From Thalassococcus sp. S3 (GTDB taxonomy: Bacteria; Pseudomonadota; Alphaproteobacteria; Rhodobacterales; Rhodobacteraceae), in the NCBI RefSeq assembly GCF_004216475.1, contig NZ_CP022303.1:992001-1056000 (forward strand): a stretch of 64,000 bases of DNA. Reading direction: 5' to 3'. Positions 33,759-43,245 of the stretch are shown here, in pieces. The notes under the pieces are model-generated. The model made no database searches and was not told where the DNA came from. It saw only the letters and a list, made by a program, of their open reading frames with translations. Numbering within the stretch: the first letter of the stretch is position 1; every line of letters starts with the position of its first letter. A program made the translations under genes and the position numbers.

Positions 33759-34540
33759 CAGGTCTCCTCCTCGAATATCGCCACGGCGCGGGTGAAGCCC
33801 GCCGAAGCGGCCTTGATCTTGAACGGGAAGGCCGAGACGGTGAAACCTGTGGGCGGCAGCAGGTCGAGATTGGTCATCTTCTCGATCTGGCAATAACCCT
33901 GGTCCATGCCGGCACGGTGCCCCTCCCAGATGATGCTCGCATCGCCGGTGCGGGCATATTCCTGCGCGGTGAAGGTGAAAGGCGCGTCCCAACTCCACGC
34001 GTCGGTGCCCACCATGCGCACGCCTTTGGAGGTCAGGTAGTTCGTCGCCTCCCGCCCCATGCCGCAGCCTTTGAGCAGGTAATCGTCCTTGCCATAGTGG
34101 TCGCCTGCGGCCGTGTTCACCAGCACGATGTCGAGCGGGTGCAGATCATGGCCGATCCGCGCCAGTTCGGCCTCGATCTCGGCAGCGCTGACCACATGGC
34201 CATCGGGCTTGTCGCGGAAGTCGAATTTGACGCCGGGGCCAAAGCACCATTCCAGCGGCACCTCGTCGATGGTGATCGCGCGCTCTCCGCCATCCATGGT
34301 GGAGTGATAATGATAGGGCGCGTCGACATGGGTGCCGTTGTGGGAGGCGATTTCGAGCCGTTCGACTGCCCAGCCCTCGCCACCCGGCAGGTCCTTTTGC
34401 TCAAGGCCGGGGAAGAACATCATCACTTGATCGGCAGTCTGCTGATGATCCATGTATTCGATCTGCGGCAGCATTTGCGGCGGGTCGGAGGCGATGCCGG
34501 TCTCCAGAGGCACGGAGAGGTCGATGTAACGGCGGGGCAT
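33758..34540 (-). CDS. Cyclase family protein (kynurenine formamidase-like hydrolase)
   Basis: A 260-residue metal-dependent hydrolase of the cyclase family. The metal ligands are in HNGTHVDAPYHYH (His67, His71, Asp73, His77). Members include kynurenine formamidase, isatin hydrolase and carbamate-type hydrolases, so the substrate may be a lactam, lactone or formamide. GGAG precedes the ATG. It lies 14 bp downstream of the TRAP large permease and is coupled to the FAH gene, consistent with hydrolysing the imported compound. Confidence 0.85.
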   Translation of the reverse strand: MPRRYIDLSVPLETGIASDPPQMLPQIEYMDHQQTADQVMMFFPGLEQKDLPGGEGWAVERLEIASHNGTHVDAPYHYHSTMDGGERAITIDEVPLEWCFGPGVKFDFRDKPDGHVVSAAEIEAELARIGHDLHPLDIVLVNTAAGDHYGKDDYLLKGCGMGREATNYLTSKGVRMVGTDAWSWDAPFTFTAQEYARTGDASIIWEGHRAGMDQGYCQIEKMTNLDLLPPTGFTVSAFPFKIKAASAGFTRAVAIFEEET

Positions 34541-34554
34541 GAAGGCTCCTTTCT

Positions 34555-35868
34555 CTAGCGGCCGGGGATGAGCCCGGTGGCGATGACGGGGAAGGCGAGG
34601 ACGAGGGCAAGGACCACGAGCATGATGAGTGCGAAGGGTGCCGCGCCCCGGAAGATGTCGCCCAGCGTGATCGAGGGGTCATCGAGCGTGGCCTTGATCA
34701 CGTAGACGGAGATGCCGAAGGGCGGCGTGAGGAGGCCGATTTCCACCGCAAGCACGGTGACGATGCCGAACCAGACAAGGTCGATCTGCATCGGGATCAC
34801 GACGGGCAGCATCAGGGGCACGAGGATCAGCATGATGGAGGAGCTGTCGAGTATCATGCCCAGAAGGATCACGATGGCACAGTAGAGGATCATCAGGCCC
34901 CAGAAGCCAAGCTGGGCGTCGGTGGCAAGTGTGCCGAGGCCAGCGGGCACGCCCGACAGCGCCAGCATCCGCGAATACATCTGGGCGGCGATGATCAGGA
35001 AGCAGACGGTGGCGGTGACGAGGCCGGTTTCCAACAGCACGGTCCAGAGGGATTTGAGCGTCAGGCGGCCCATTGCAAAGCCGAGGAACAGCGCGCCGAT
35101 GGCGCCCATGGCACCGGCCTCGACGGGTGTGAAGATGCCAGCGTAGATGCCGCCCAGAACCAGCACGATCAGACCTGCTATGGGCAGGCCCTTGGCGGCG
35201 AGTTCTGGGCCGGAATAGCGCTCGGCGGCTTCGTCGTTGGGCTCTCCGACGAAGCGGGGTGTGAGGACGGCCATAATGACGATGCCGAGCGAGAAGAAGA
35301 GGGCGAGCAGAAGGCCCGGACCGATGCCTGCGAGGAAGAGGTCGCCGATGCTTTGCTCGGCGAGGATGCCGAAGAGGATGAGAAGGAGCGAGGGCGGGAT
35401 CATCATGCCGAGGACGGAGGACCCGGCGACCACGCCCACGGCGAAGCGGGGCGCATAGCCGTGGCGGATCATCTGCGGCACGGCGATCTTGGTGAAGACG
35501 GCGGCGGAGGCGATGGAGATACCGGTGATGGCGGCGAAGATGGCGTTGGCACCTACGGTGCCGACGCCGAGGCCCCCCTTGAGGCGCCGGAACATCGCGT
35601 TGGCGACGTCGAAGGCGTCGCGGCCAAAGCCTGCTTCGGAGACGACGAAGCCCATCAGGACGAAGAGGGGCACGACGCCGAAGAAATAGCTTGAGATCGC
35701 GTCGTTGGCGGCGAGGCCAAGGAGCTTGGAAGCCAGAACGGGCGAGCCTTTCATGGCCCAGACACCGACGAAGGAGCAGACCATCAGGGCGATGGGAACG
35801 AACATGCCGGCCATCACGGCAAGGCCCATTGCGGCCAGCGACAGGAGGCCGATGTCAAAGGGCGTCAT
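34555..35868 (-). CDS. dctM: TRAP transporter large permease (DctM)
   Basis: A 437-residue membrane protein with about twelve hydrophobic spans. Family stretches are GAITGISIASAAVFTKIAVP-like INAIFAAITGISIASAA, GMMIPPSLLLILFGILAEQS and LTPPFGISVYVIKATL. It is the ion-coupled permease of a TRAP transporter. The start at 35868 (MTPFDIGLLSLAAMG) overlaps the dctQ stop as ATGA; a longer open frame runs into dctQ and is rejected. Confidence 0.9.
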   Translation of the reverse strand: MTPFDIGLLSLAAMGLAVMAGMFVPIALMVCSFVGVWAMKGSPVLASKLLGLAANDAISSYFFGVVPLFVLMGFVVSEAGFGRDAFDVANAMFRRLKGGLGVGTVGANAIFAAITGISIASAAVFTKIAVPQMIRHGYAPRFAVGVVAGSSVLGMMIPPSLLLILFGILAEQSIGDLFLAGIGPGLLLALFFSLGIVIMAVLTPRFVGEPNDEAAERYSGPELAAKGLPIAGLIVLVLGGIYAGIFTPVEAGAMGAIGALFLGFAMGRLTLKSLWTVLLETGLVTATVCFLIIAAQMYSRMLALSGVPAGLGTLATDAQLGFWGLMILYCAIVILLGMILDSSSIMLILVPLMLPVVIPMQIDLVWFGIVTVLAVEIGLLTPPFGISVYVIKATLDDPSITLGDIFRGAAPFALIMLVVLALVLAFPVIATGLIPGR

Positions 35869-36380
35869 GCGTAGCGCCTCCAGATCCGGGCGGCGAATTG
35901 GAGGATGAGGACGGAACCGCCGACCAGAAGCGTGAGTTTGACGGGCCAGACGGGGGCGGTGAAATCGCCCAGGGCGCCGATGAATTCGCCCCGCTCCCAC
36001 GCGCGGGTGAAGATGGGCCAGGTGGTCTGGAGGATCACCCAGACGACGGCGATGCCGGCGAGGTCGAAGAGGGTGGCGAGGCCCTTGCCCGCGCGGGGGG
36101 CGGTGCGGGTAAGCCAGCCGAGGAGGGCGTCGGATTGGGTCATGCGGCCGGCGCGCAGGGCGGCGGGGATTTGCAGAAAGACGATGGCAACGATGGAGAG
36201 GGTGACGAGTTCGGGCACGCCGCTGACAGGCGCGCCGAATAGATTGCGGCCTGCCACATCGACGCCGACGAGGACCATGAGTATCAGGATCAGGGTGGAG
36301 CCGAGGACATTGAGGCCCTGGGTGATCCCGTCGAGAAGACGCAGCGGGAGGGGGTCCCGCTGCTGGGTTTGGGTGGACAA
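35865..36380 (-). CDS. dctQ: TRAP transporter small permease (DctQ)
   Basis: About 171 residues with four hydrophobic spans (LGSTLILILMVLVGVDVAGR, LVTLSIVAIVFLQIPAAL and two others), typical of DctQ. The start is uncertain: a TTG at 36380 lies 4 bases after the dctP stop and gives a normal N-terminus, whereas a GTG at 36419 would overlap dctP by 35 bases. Neither has a strong ribosome site. Confidence 0.82.
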   Translation of the reverse strand: MSTQTQQRDPLPLRLLDGITQGLNVLGSTLILILMVLVGVDVAGRNLFGAPVSGVPELVTLSIVAIVFLQIPAALRAGRMTQSDALLGWLTRTAPRAGKGLATLFDLAGIAVVWVILQTTWPIFTRAWERGEFIGALGDFTAPVWPVKLTLLVGGSVLILQFAARIWRRYA

Positions 36381-36384
36381 GGGC

Positions 36385-37440
36385 TTACTCGCTGTCCCAG
36401 TTGCGCAGGGGCGTGGCACCGGCGTCGCGCATGGCGCTCATGTAGGTGCTGAGCACTTCGGTCGCGGGTTTGCCCTGGCCGTCGAGTTGGCTGGCCCACT
36501 CCCGGGCGGCGTTGTCCATACCGGTGGCCCAGGCCTCACGCATGTCCGTGGGCGCGTCGGTGATGGTGGCGCCGGCCTCCTCCATCGCGGTGAAAGACGC
36601 GGTGACGGCGGCTTCGAGTTGGTCGACATACCAGACCTGGGCGGCATCGGCGCCAGCATGGAGAGCGGCGCGCGCATCATCGGTCAGACCGGCATACCAG
36701 TCGGCATTGGCGCAGAGGGAGCCAGCATATTGCGCACCCAGACCCGCGCGGGTGATGTAGGGCGCGACCTCGAAGAGCTTGCCGGGCAGGGCGGCGGAGG
36801 CAAAGACGATCACGCCGTCATAAACGCCGGTTTTCAACTCGTTATAATAGGTGGTCAGGTTGCCGGAGACACCCACGGCGCCGGTGCCTGAAAGCCAGTT
36901 GATGGCAGCACCCGGGGCGGCAATCTTGCGACCGTCGAGATCGGCGAGCGACGTGACGGGGAAATTCGTCATCAGCAGGTAGTCGTCGATCACGATGGGT
37001 GCGCCGATATAGGTGACGCCGTTCTCGCCGTAGGCTTCGGTCATGGCGGGTAGGTTGGCGTGCATGTCGTCGATCACGGTGGCGACCTTGCGCAGGTCGG
37101 GGCTGACGAAGGGCGTGTAATAGGTGACGTTCTGCACAGCGAGTTTGGCGGGATCGAAGAGGGACTGGCAGGTGCCGATTTCGGCGAGGCCCGCTTCGAC
37201 GGCTTCCAGCTCTTCGCCCACTTTGGCGAGCGATCCGCCATATTGTTCGGAGAAGGTGATGGAGCTGCCGGACGCCTCCATTTCTGCGGTCACGGTGGGC
37301 ACGAACACCTCGGAAATCATGCGGATCCAGCGGAAGACCGGGGGGTGACCGGCGGCGATGGTGGCCGAATAGCTTTCGGTGATGCCGGCGGCGGGGATCG
37401 CGGTGATGGAGGCCGCGAGGGCCAGTGTCTTGAGTTTCAT
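36385..37440 (-). CDS. dctP: TRAP transporter solute-binding protein (DctP)
   Basis: A 351-residue periplasmic receptor with signal peptide MKLKTLALAASITAIPAAG. TRAP-receptor features are the segment DLDGRKIAAPGAAINWLSGTG, which includes the region that positions the carboxylate-binding Arg, and YYNELKTGVYDGVIVFAS. The ligand is likely an organic acid related to the downstream cyclase and FAH enzymes. AGGAGG precedes the ATG. It starts the operon dctPQM-cyclase-FAH-OsmC and lies 36 bp downstream of the tetR gene on the same strand. Confidence 0.88.
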   Translation of the reverse strand: MKLKTLALAASITAIPAAGITESYSATIAAGHPPVFRWIRMISEVFVPTVTAEMEASGSSITFSEQYGGSLAKVGEELEAVEAGLAEIGTCQSLFDPAKLAVQNVTYYTPFVSPDLRKVATVIDDMHANLPAMTEAYGENGVTYIGAPIVIDDYLLMTNFPVTSLADLDGRKIAAPGAAINWLSGTGAVGVSGNLTTYYNELKTGVYDGVIVFASAALPGKLFEVAPYITRAGLGAQYAGSLCANADWYAGLTDDARAALHAGADAAQVWYVDQLEAAVTASFTAMEEAGATITDAPTDMREAWATGMDNAAREWASQLDGQGKPATEVLSTYMSAMRDAGATPLRNWDSE

Positions 37441-37476
37441 ATGTTTCCTCCTCCCAAAGGTAAACGTGTTGCGCGG

Positions 37477-38118
37477 TTATGGCTCCGCGTCGATCAGGGC
37501 GTTGAGACCGCCCGTTGCGTAGGTGACGAGATGAGCGATGACCTCATCCAGCCCTTGCGGGCTGTCTTCGGCGCCGATCAGGCGCTCGGGCCGGCCATTG
37601 CGGGCGACGGTGGCGACGAGGGCGCCGATGGCGAGGTTGTAGCCCCAGCTGATGGCACTGGCCGACGCCTGCGGGCAGGCGGCTTGCAGGGCGGTGATGA
37701 AGCGTTTGGCGGTCGGGTCGTAATGCGCCTCGACCAAAGCGGCATCCCGGCTTTCGCCCACGGCGAGGCCTGCGAAGATGCGGGCGTAGGCGCGACCGCC
37801 GCCAGCGGGTCCGAGGGGCGGGGCGAGGAGAGCGGTCATGATCTGCTGCACGGCGTCCTTGGCGGTGAGGTTCACCGCGTCGAGCCGTGAGAGGCGTTCG
37901 GTGTTGATGATGCCGGAGCGGCGTTCGATCACTGCTGCATAAAGCCCTTCCTTGCCGTCGAAATGATAATGCAGCAGCCCCTGAGCGACACCGGCCCGCA
38001 CGGCGATGGCCTTCATGCTGGCGCCGGAGAATCCGTCTTCGGCAAAGGCTTCCTCTGCCGCGTCCAGGATCCGGTCACGCGCCTTGGGGGGCGAATCTGT
38101 GCGTTGAGGCTCTCCCAT
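37477..38118 (-). CDS. TetR family transcriptional regulator
   Basis: A 213-residue regulator with an N-terminal TetR helix-turn-helix (ARDRILDAAEEAFAEDGFSG, then MKAIAVRAGVAQGLLHYHFD). The frame extends to a TTG at 38154, but that codon lies inside a palindrome that looks like the operator, so the ATG at 38118 is preferred. It is divergent from the beta-oxidation operon and upstream of the TRAP operon; acyl-CoA or a related acid is the likely effector. Confidence 0.88.
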   Translation of the reverse strand: MGEPQRTDSPPKARDRILDAAEEAFAEDGFSGASMKAIAVRAGVAQGLLHYHFDGKEGLYAAVIERRSGIINTERLSRLDAVNLTAKDAVQQIMTALLAPPLGPAGGGRAYARIFAGLAVGESRDAALVEAHYDPTAKRFITALQAACPQASASAISWGYNLAIGALVATVARNGRPERLIGAEDSPQGLDEVIAHLVTYATGGLNALIDAEP

Positions 38119-38135
38119 AGCTGCAGCATCGGAAC

Positions 38136-38153
38136 TGACTGGTCGATCAGTCA
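38136..38153. promoter_or_regulatory. TetR-type operator TGACTGGTCGATCAGTCA
   Basis: An 18-bp palindrome matching at 16 of 18 positions, 18 bp ahead of the tetR ATG and 151 bp ahead of the beta-oxidation operon. Its size and symmetry suit a TetR dimer, implying autoregulation. Confidence 0.6.
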
Positions 38154-38303
38154 AGAATTATCTTGTGACGCTCCCGACGCGACGTCCGGAAAAAGGCGCT
38201 TGATCTTGGGTCAACTCGGACCCTAGCTTGCCCGTGAGACGCGAAAACGTGTTCCGCAGGCCGGAATTGGCGCAGGCGGAGCAAAGACCTTGGGGAGGGG
38301 TGA

Positions 38304-40397
38304 ATGAGCGACGCGATTGCATACGAACTGGTGGGTGACATTGCGGTTCTGGCGGCCCAGAACCCGCCGGTAAACGCGCTGGGCGAGCCGGTGCGCACGG
38401 GCCTGATGGAGGGCATCGAGCGCGCGGAGATGGACGGCGCCAAGGCGGTTATGATCTACGGCGAAGGCGCCACCTACTTTGCAGGCGCCGATATTCGTGA
38501 ATTCGGAAAGCCACCGAAAGGCCCCGCCCTGCCGGACGTGTGCGACCGGATCGAAGCGTCGCCGCTGATCGTGGTGTCGTCGATGCATGGCACCGCACTG
38601 GGCGGCGGGTTGGAAGTGGCGCTGTCGTCGCACTACCGGATCGCGGTGCCCAAGGCGCGCGTCGGCCTGCCGGAGGTTCTGATCGGCATCATGCCGGGTG
38701 CGGGCGGCACGCAGCGTCTGCCGCGTCTGATCGGGTCGGAGAAATCCATCGACGTGATTACAACGGGCCGTCAGGTAGGCGCCAAAGAGGCGCTGGAGCT
38801 GGGCATTCTGGACCGCGTTGAAGATGGCGACCCGCGTGAGATCGGGTTGGCCTACACGAAGGAATTGCTTGAGAAAGGCGCGGAGCGACGCGCGGTGAGC
38901 GAGATGCCATCTCCCCCGGGTATCGACTTTGACGCGGCCTACGAGGCCGTGTTGCAGAAGGGCCGGGGCCAGCTGTCACCCGCCGTGGCGTTGCGCGGTG
39001 TGCAGGCGGCAGCGGAATTGCCGTTCAAGGAGGGCATGAAGCGCGAGCGCGAGCTGTTCATGGAACTGATGAACACCGATCAGCGGCAGGGGTTGATCCA
39101 CGCCTTCTTCTCCGAACGCGCGGTGAGCAAGCTGCCGGAACTGAAAGGCGTGGAGCCGCGCCCCGTGAGCCAGATCGGCGTGATCGGTGGCGGCACGATG
39201 GGCGCGGGGATCGCAACCTCTGCCTTGCTCGCGGGACTGTCGGTCACGATGCTGGAGATGTCACCGGAGGCGGCGGAGGCTGCGCGGGGCCGGATCGAGG
39301 GCAATCTGGGCGGCGCGCTCAAGCGCGGCAAGATCAGCCAGGCGCAGTTCGAGGAGATCACCCAGAAGGCGCTGACGCTGACCACCGATTACGAGGGACT
39401 CAAGGATGTCGACCTGGTGATCGAGGCCGTATTCGAGGAGATGGATGTCAAGAAGGACGTCTTCCGCAAGCTGGACTCGGTCTGCAAGCCCGGTGCGGTT
39501 CTGGCGACGAACACCTCGTATCTGAACGTGGATGAGATCGCGGCGGTGACGAAAAGGCCCGAGGATGTGATCGGGCTGCACTACTTCTCGCCCGCCCACG
39601 TCATGAAGCTGCTGGAGATCGTGGTGGCCGACAAGACCGCTATCGATGTGGTGGCCACCGGTTTTGCGCTGGGCAAGCGGATGGGCAAGATCAGCGTGCG
39701 CGCGGGTGTCTGCGACGGCTTCATCGGTAACCGCATCCTGGCGACCTACCGGACGGCGGCGGATCATATGATCCTCGACGGGGCCTCTCCCTATCAGATC
39801 GACAAGGCGCTGGAAGCGTTCGGCTTTGCCATGGGCCCCTTTGCGGTGGCCGATCTGGCCGGGCTTGACATCGGCTGGGCGGTGCGCAAGCGCAAGCGGG
39901 CCGAGGGGCTGGATCCAAATGCGCGCGACAGCTCTTACGCGGACAAGCTGTGCGAGGCCGGCCACTTCGGGCAAAAGACCGGCAAAGGCTATTACGACTA
40001 TTCCGCCGGTGCCAAGGCGCGGGTGCCAAACCCGGAGGTGATGCCGCTGATCGAGGCGGAGCGCAAAGAGCAAGGCATCACGCCAAAAGACTTCACCGAC
40101 GAAGAGATCGTACGCCGCTACATGGCCGCAATGGTGAACGAATCCGCCAAGGTCGTCGGCGAGGGCATCGCACGTCGTCCGCTGGACGTGGATATGACGC
40201 TGCTCTTTGGTTATGGCTTTCCACGCTATTACGGCGGGCCGCTCAAATGGGCCGATATCCAGGGGCTTGACGGTTTGCTGGCCGACATCAAGCGCTATGC
40301 CGAGGAGGATCCGCATTTCTGGCAGCCCGCTCCGCTGCTGGAAGAGTTGGTGGCCGAGGGTCGGACATTTGACGATCTGAACAAGGCGGCGGGCTGA
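38304..40397 (+). CDS. Multifunctional enoyl-CoA hydratase / 3-hydroxyacyl-CoA dehydrogenase (FadB/FadJ-like)
   Basis: A 697-residue two-enzyme protein of beta-oxidation. The N-terminal crotonase domain (about 1-190) has the oxyanion-hole segments [12 protein letters not shown] and [19 protein letters not shown]. The C-terminal dehydrogenase (from about 290) has the NAD fold [18 protein letters not shown] and the His-containing [15 protein letters not shown]. Form and order match the short FadJ/peroxisomal type. GGGGAGG precedes the ATG. It begins a co-directional set with two acyl-CoA dehydrogenases, a thioesterase, a hydratase and an acyl-CoA synthetase. Confidence 0.92.
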   Translation: MSDAIAYELVGDIAVLAAQNPPVNALGEPVRTGLMEGIERAEMDGAKAVMIYGEGATYFAGADIREFGKPPKGPALPDVCDRIEASPLIVVSSMHGTALGGGLEVALSSHYRIAVPKARVGLPEVLIGIMPGAGGTQRLPRLIGSEKSIDVITTGRQVGAKEALELGILDRVEDGDPREIGLAYTKELLEKGAERRAVSEMPSPPGIDFDAAYEAVLQKGRGQLSPAVALRGVQAAAELPFKEGMKRERELFMELMNTDQRQGLIHAFFSERAVSKLPELKGVEPRPVSQIGVIGGGTMGAGIATSALLAGLSVTMLEMSPEAAEAARGRIEGNLGGALKRGKISQAQFEEITQKALTLTTDYEGLKDVDLVIEAVFEEMDVKKDVFRKLDSVCKPGAVLATNTSYLNVDEIAAVTKRPEDVIGLHYFSPAHVMKLLEIVVADKTAIDVVATGFALGKRMGKISVRAGVCDGFIGNRILATYRTAADHMILDGASPYQIDKALEAFGFAMGPFAVADLAGLDIGWAVRKRKRAEGLDPNARDSSYADKLCEAGHFGQKTGKGYYDYSAGAKARVPNPEVMPLIEAERKEQGITPKDFTDEEIVRRYMAAMVNESAKVVGEGIARRPLDVDMTLLFGYGFPRYYGGPLKWADIQGLDGLLADIKRYAEEDPHFWQPAPLLEELVAEGRTFDDLNKAAG

Positions 40398-40526
40398 TCT
40401 GGGTCGGCCTGCCGATGCGGGCAAAAGTGTCGCGGATGGCTGGCCGCGTCGGGGCTGCGCGATATCCTTTTGGGCAGCGATGCGGTCGGACCCGCACCAT
40501 GGAAATCTATTGACGGAGGACCGAGA

Positions 40527-41720
40527 ATGGACCTGAGTTACTCCCCCGAAGAGATCGCGTTTCGCGATGAAGTACGCGCCTTTCTGGACGCCAAACTGCC
40601 CAAGGAGATGTCGGATGTGATCCGCGCGGGTGGTGAGCTGGGCAAGGAGGGCCACGATCGCTGGCACGCGATCCTGAACGAACAGGGATGGCTCGCCCCG
40701 AACTGGCCCAAGGAATTCGGCGGGGCGGAATGGAATGCCGTACAGCGGCACATCTTCGAGGAGGAATGTGCCGCGGCTTATGCGCCGCGCATCGTGCCCT
40801 TCGGCCTGTCGATGCTGGCGCCTGTATTGCAGAAATTCGGCTCCAAAGAGCAACAGGATCACTATCTTCCGCGCATCCTTAGCGGGGAAGACTGGTGGTG
40901 CCAGGGCTATTCCGAGCCCGGCGCGGGGTCGGACCTGGCCTCGCTCAAGACCAAGGCGGTCCGGGACGGCGACCACTACATCGTGAACGGGCAAAAGACC
41001 TGGACGACGCTGGGCCAGTACGCCAACTGGATCTTCTGCCTCGTGCGCACCGATCCCGAGGCCAAGCAGCAGGAGGGGATCAGTTTCCTTCTGATCGACA
41101 TGAACACGCCGGGTATCGAAGTGCGCCCGATCATCCTGCTCGATGGCACGCATGAGGTGAACGAGGTCTGGTTCACGGATGTGAAAGTGCCGGTTGAAAA
41201 CCTCGTCGGAGAGGAGAACAAGGGCTGGACCTACGCCAAGTACCTGCTGACCCATGAGCGGACGAACATCGCCGGCGTAGGCTTCTCACAGGCGGGTCTG
41301 AACGCGGTCAAGCGCATGGCGAAGGCGGAAAAGCACAAGGGCAAGCCACTGATTGAGAACCCGCATTTCGCGGCACGTGTCGCACAGGTGGAGATTGACC
41401 TGATGGCGATGTCCACGACCAATCTGCGCATCATTTCCAAGGCCGCCGTGGGCCAGGCGCCGGGGGTCGAGGCGTCGATGCTGAAGGTCAAAGGCACGAT
41501 CATCCGGCAAGAGATCAACGATCTCGCGCGCCGCGCGGCCGGGCCCTACGCGATGCCGTTCGCGTCCGAGGCGGTCGAGGGCGATAACATGCCCGTGGGG
41601 CCGGATTATGCGGGGCCCGTCGCGGCGCAGTATTTCAACAACCGCAAGCTGTCGATCTTCGGCGGTTCCAACGAAATCCAGCGCGGGATCATCGCCAAGA
41701 CGATGCTCGCCGGAGGGTAA
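40527..41720 (+). CDS. Acyl-CoA dehydrogenase
   Basis: A 397-residue FAD enzyme that introduces the alpha-beta double bond. It shows the N-terminal helical domain, the middle beta domain with GYSEPGAGSDLASLKTKAV and the C-terminal segment FGGSNEIQRGIIAKTML. The usual catalytic Glu cannot be placed with certainty by eye. I start it at 40527, with GGAGG upstream. It is paired with a second, shorter dehydrogenase 3 bp downstream; such pairs can form heteromeric enzymes for branched, cyclic or steroid-like acyl-CoAs. Confidence 0.9.
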   Translation: MDLSYSPEEIAFRDEVRAFLDAKLPKEMSDVIRAGGELGKEGHDRWHAILNEQGWLAPNWPKEFGGAEWNAVQRHIFEEECAAAYAPRIVPFGLSMLAPVLQKFGSKEQQDHYLPRILSGEDWWCQGYSEPGAGSDLASLKTKAVRDGDHYIVNGQKTWTTLGQYANWIFCLVRTDPEAKQQEGISFLLIDMNTPGIEVRPIILLDGTHEVNEVWFTDVKVPVENLVGEENKGWTYAKYLLTHERTNIAGVGFSQAGLNAVKRMAKAEKHKGKPLIENPHFAARVAQVEIDLMAMSTTNLRIISKAAVGQAPGVEASMLKVKGTIIRQEINDLARRAAGPYAMPFASEAVEGDNMPVGPDYAGPVAAQYFNNRKLSIFGGSNEIQRGIIAKTMLAGG

Positions 41721-41723
41721 GGC

Positions 41724-42833
41724 ATGAATTTCGACCTGACCGAAGAGCGGCAGATGCTGCAAGACACGCTGCGGCGGTTCCTGCGCGACCGCTACACGAC
41801 CGAGACGCGCAACACGATCATCGACAGTGAGGCTGGCCTGAGCGCCGAGATCTGGGGCGAGCTGGCAGAGCTGGGCGTGCTAGGCGCTCTGTTCAGCGAA
41901 GACCAAGGCGGGTTCGGCGGTGCCGGTTTTGACATCGCCGTGGTCTTCGAAGAGCTGGGCCGCGCCGGAGTGGTAGAGCCGGTTCTGGATACGGCGTTGA
42001 TCTGCGGTGGCCTTCTGACCGAACTTGGCGACGACGACCAGCGACAGCTGGTGGAGGAGCTGATCGGCGGGGCCCTTCACCTAGCACTCGCCCACAGCGA
42101 GCCGGGCAGCCGCTATGATCTCGACGCGGTAGAAACCCAAATCGTACAAAATGGCAGTGATATCGTACTGAACGGTCGCAAGGCCGTCGTTGTGAACGCC
42201 GAAGCTGCTGATCACTTGATCGTCTCCGCCCGCGAAGCGGGCGGCCTTTCGCTCTTCGTGGTCCCGTCAGGAACCGCAGGCGTCAGCCTGCGCGGTTATC
42301 CCATGCTGGCCGGAGGCCGCGCCGCCGAGGTGATGCTTGACGACGTCCAACTGCCCGAAAGCGCCCGTCTGGGCGCGGGAGGGCGGGCCCTGTCGGCGCT
42401 CGAGGCGGTGATTGCCCGCGCCAATGTGGCCCTCGCCGCCGAAGCGCTCGGTGCGATGGAAACTGCGACCGCGCTGACCCGTGAGTACCTGCTTACCCGC
42501 AAGCAATTCGGGCGTCCCATCGGCACATTTCAGGCCCTCCAGCACCGGATGGCGGATCTGCTCATAGAGATGGAGCAGGCGCGGTCCGCCGTGATCAACG
42601 CGGCAGGATATCTGGAGACCGACCAGCGCGACAAACAGATCGCATCGGCCCGTAACCTGATCGGGCGGGCGGGGCGGCTCGTGGCCGAAGAAGCGATCCA
42701 GCTGCATGGAGGGATCGCGATGACGCAGGAATACGAGCTTGCCCATATCGCCAAGCGGATCGTGATGACGGACCATCGTTTCGGCGACACCGACTACCAC
42801 CTGGAGCGGTTCATTGAACTCAGCGCCGCCTGA
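41724..42833 (+). CDS. Acyl-CoA dehydrogenase, short partner
   Basis: A 369-residue acyl-CoA dehydrogenase-family protein. The FAD-domain wording HLALAHSEPGSRYDLDAVET is divergent from the first copy, while the C-terminal half keeps RKQFGRPIGTFQALQHRMAD and IQLHGGIAMTQEYELAH. GGAGG precedes the ATG. The tight spacing after the first dehydrogenase supports a two-subunit enzyme of the kind found for bulky acyl-CoA substrates. Confidence 0.88.
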   Translation: MNFDLTEERQMLQDTLRRFLRDRYTTETRNTIIDSEAGLSAEIWGELAELGVLGALFSEDQGGFGGAGFDIAVVFEELGRAGVVEPVLDTALICGGLLTELGDDDQRQLVEELIGGALHLALAHSEPGSRYDLDAVETQIVQNGSDIVLNGRKAVVVNAEAADHLIVSAREAGGLSLFVVPSGTAGVSLRGYPMLAGGRAAEVMLDDVQLPESARLGAGGRALSALEAVIARANVALAAEALGAMETATALTREYLLTRKQFGRPIGTFQALQHRMADLLIEMEQARSAVINAAGYLETDQRDKQIASARNLIGRAGRLVAEEAIQLHGGIAMTQEYELAHIAKRIVMTDHRFGDTDYHLERFIELSAA

Positions 42834-43245
42834 AGCGGGGGTCATCCTCGCTCAATCCGGGGCACAGGCGCTGGTGGGGTATGTCGTCGATGTGGGCCAG
42901 CCCGACCGGCTGGGCCGCGCGTGGCTCGACATCACCGACCGGCATACCAACCGCAACGGGATGCTGCATGGCGGGCTGATCGCGATGCTGCTCGACGCGG
43001 CCTGCGGCTTCACCGCGTCGATGCGGCTGGGCGGTGCCGCGCTCACGCCGCTCGTGACCGTGTCGCTGACCACCCAATTCGTGGCCGCCGCCAAGGTCGG
43101 TCAACGCGTGACGGCAATCGGCTATCCGTCGGGCGGCGGGCGCAAGATCGCTTATGTGCATGGTGAATTGAAGGACGAGGCGGGGCAGATGATTGCCACC
43201 GCGTCGGGCGTGTTCAAGGCAGTTCCCGCAGAAAGGTTCAAGTGA
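42814..43245 (+). CDS. PaaI-type hotdog thioesterase
   Basis: A 143-residue hotdog-fold acyl-CoA thioesterase with the family motif NGMLHGGLIAMLLDAACGF (helix with conserved Asp) and VTVSLTTQFVAAAKVGQRV. The only sensible start is a TTG at 42814 that overlaps the dehydrogenase stop by 20 bases. It probably releases stalled CoA intermediates for the operon. Confidence 0.78.
   Translation: MNSAPPEAGVILAQSGAQALVGYVVDVGQPDRLGRAWLDITDRHTNRNGMLHGGLIAMLLDAACGFTASMRLGGAALTPLVTVSLTTQFVAAAKVGQRVTAIGYPSGGGRKIAYVHGELKDEAGQMIATASGVFKAVPAERFK

Noticed and set aside
39261..41255. A 664-residue minus-strand open frame opposite the fadB-like gene and first acyl-CoA dehydrogenase
   Set aside because: It spans two conserved genes and their gap and has no motif of its own.
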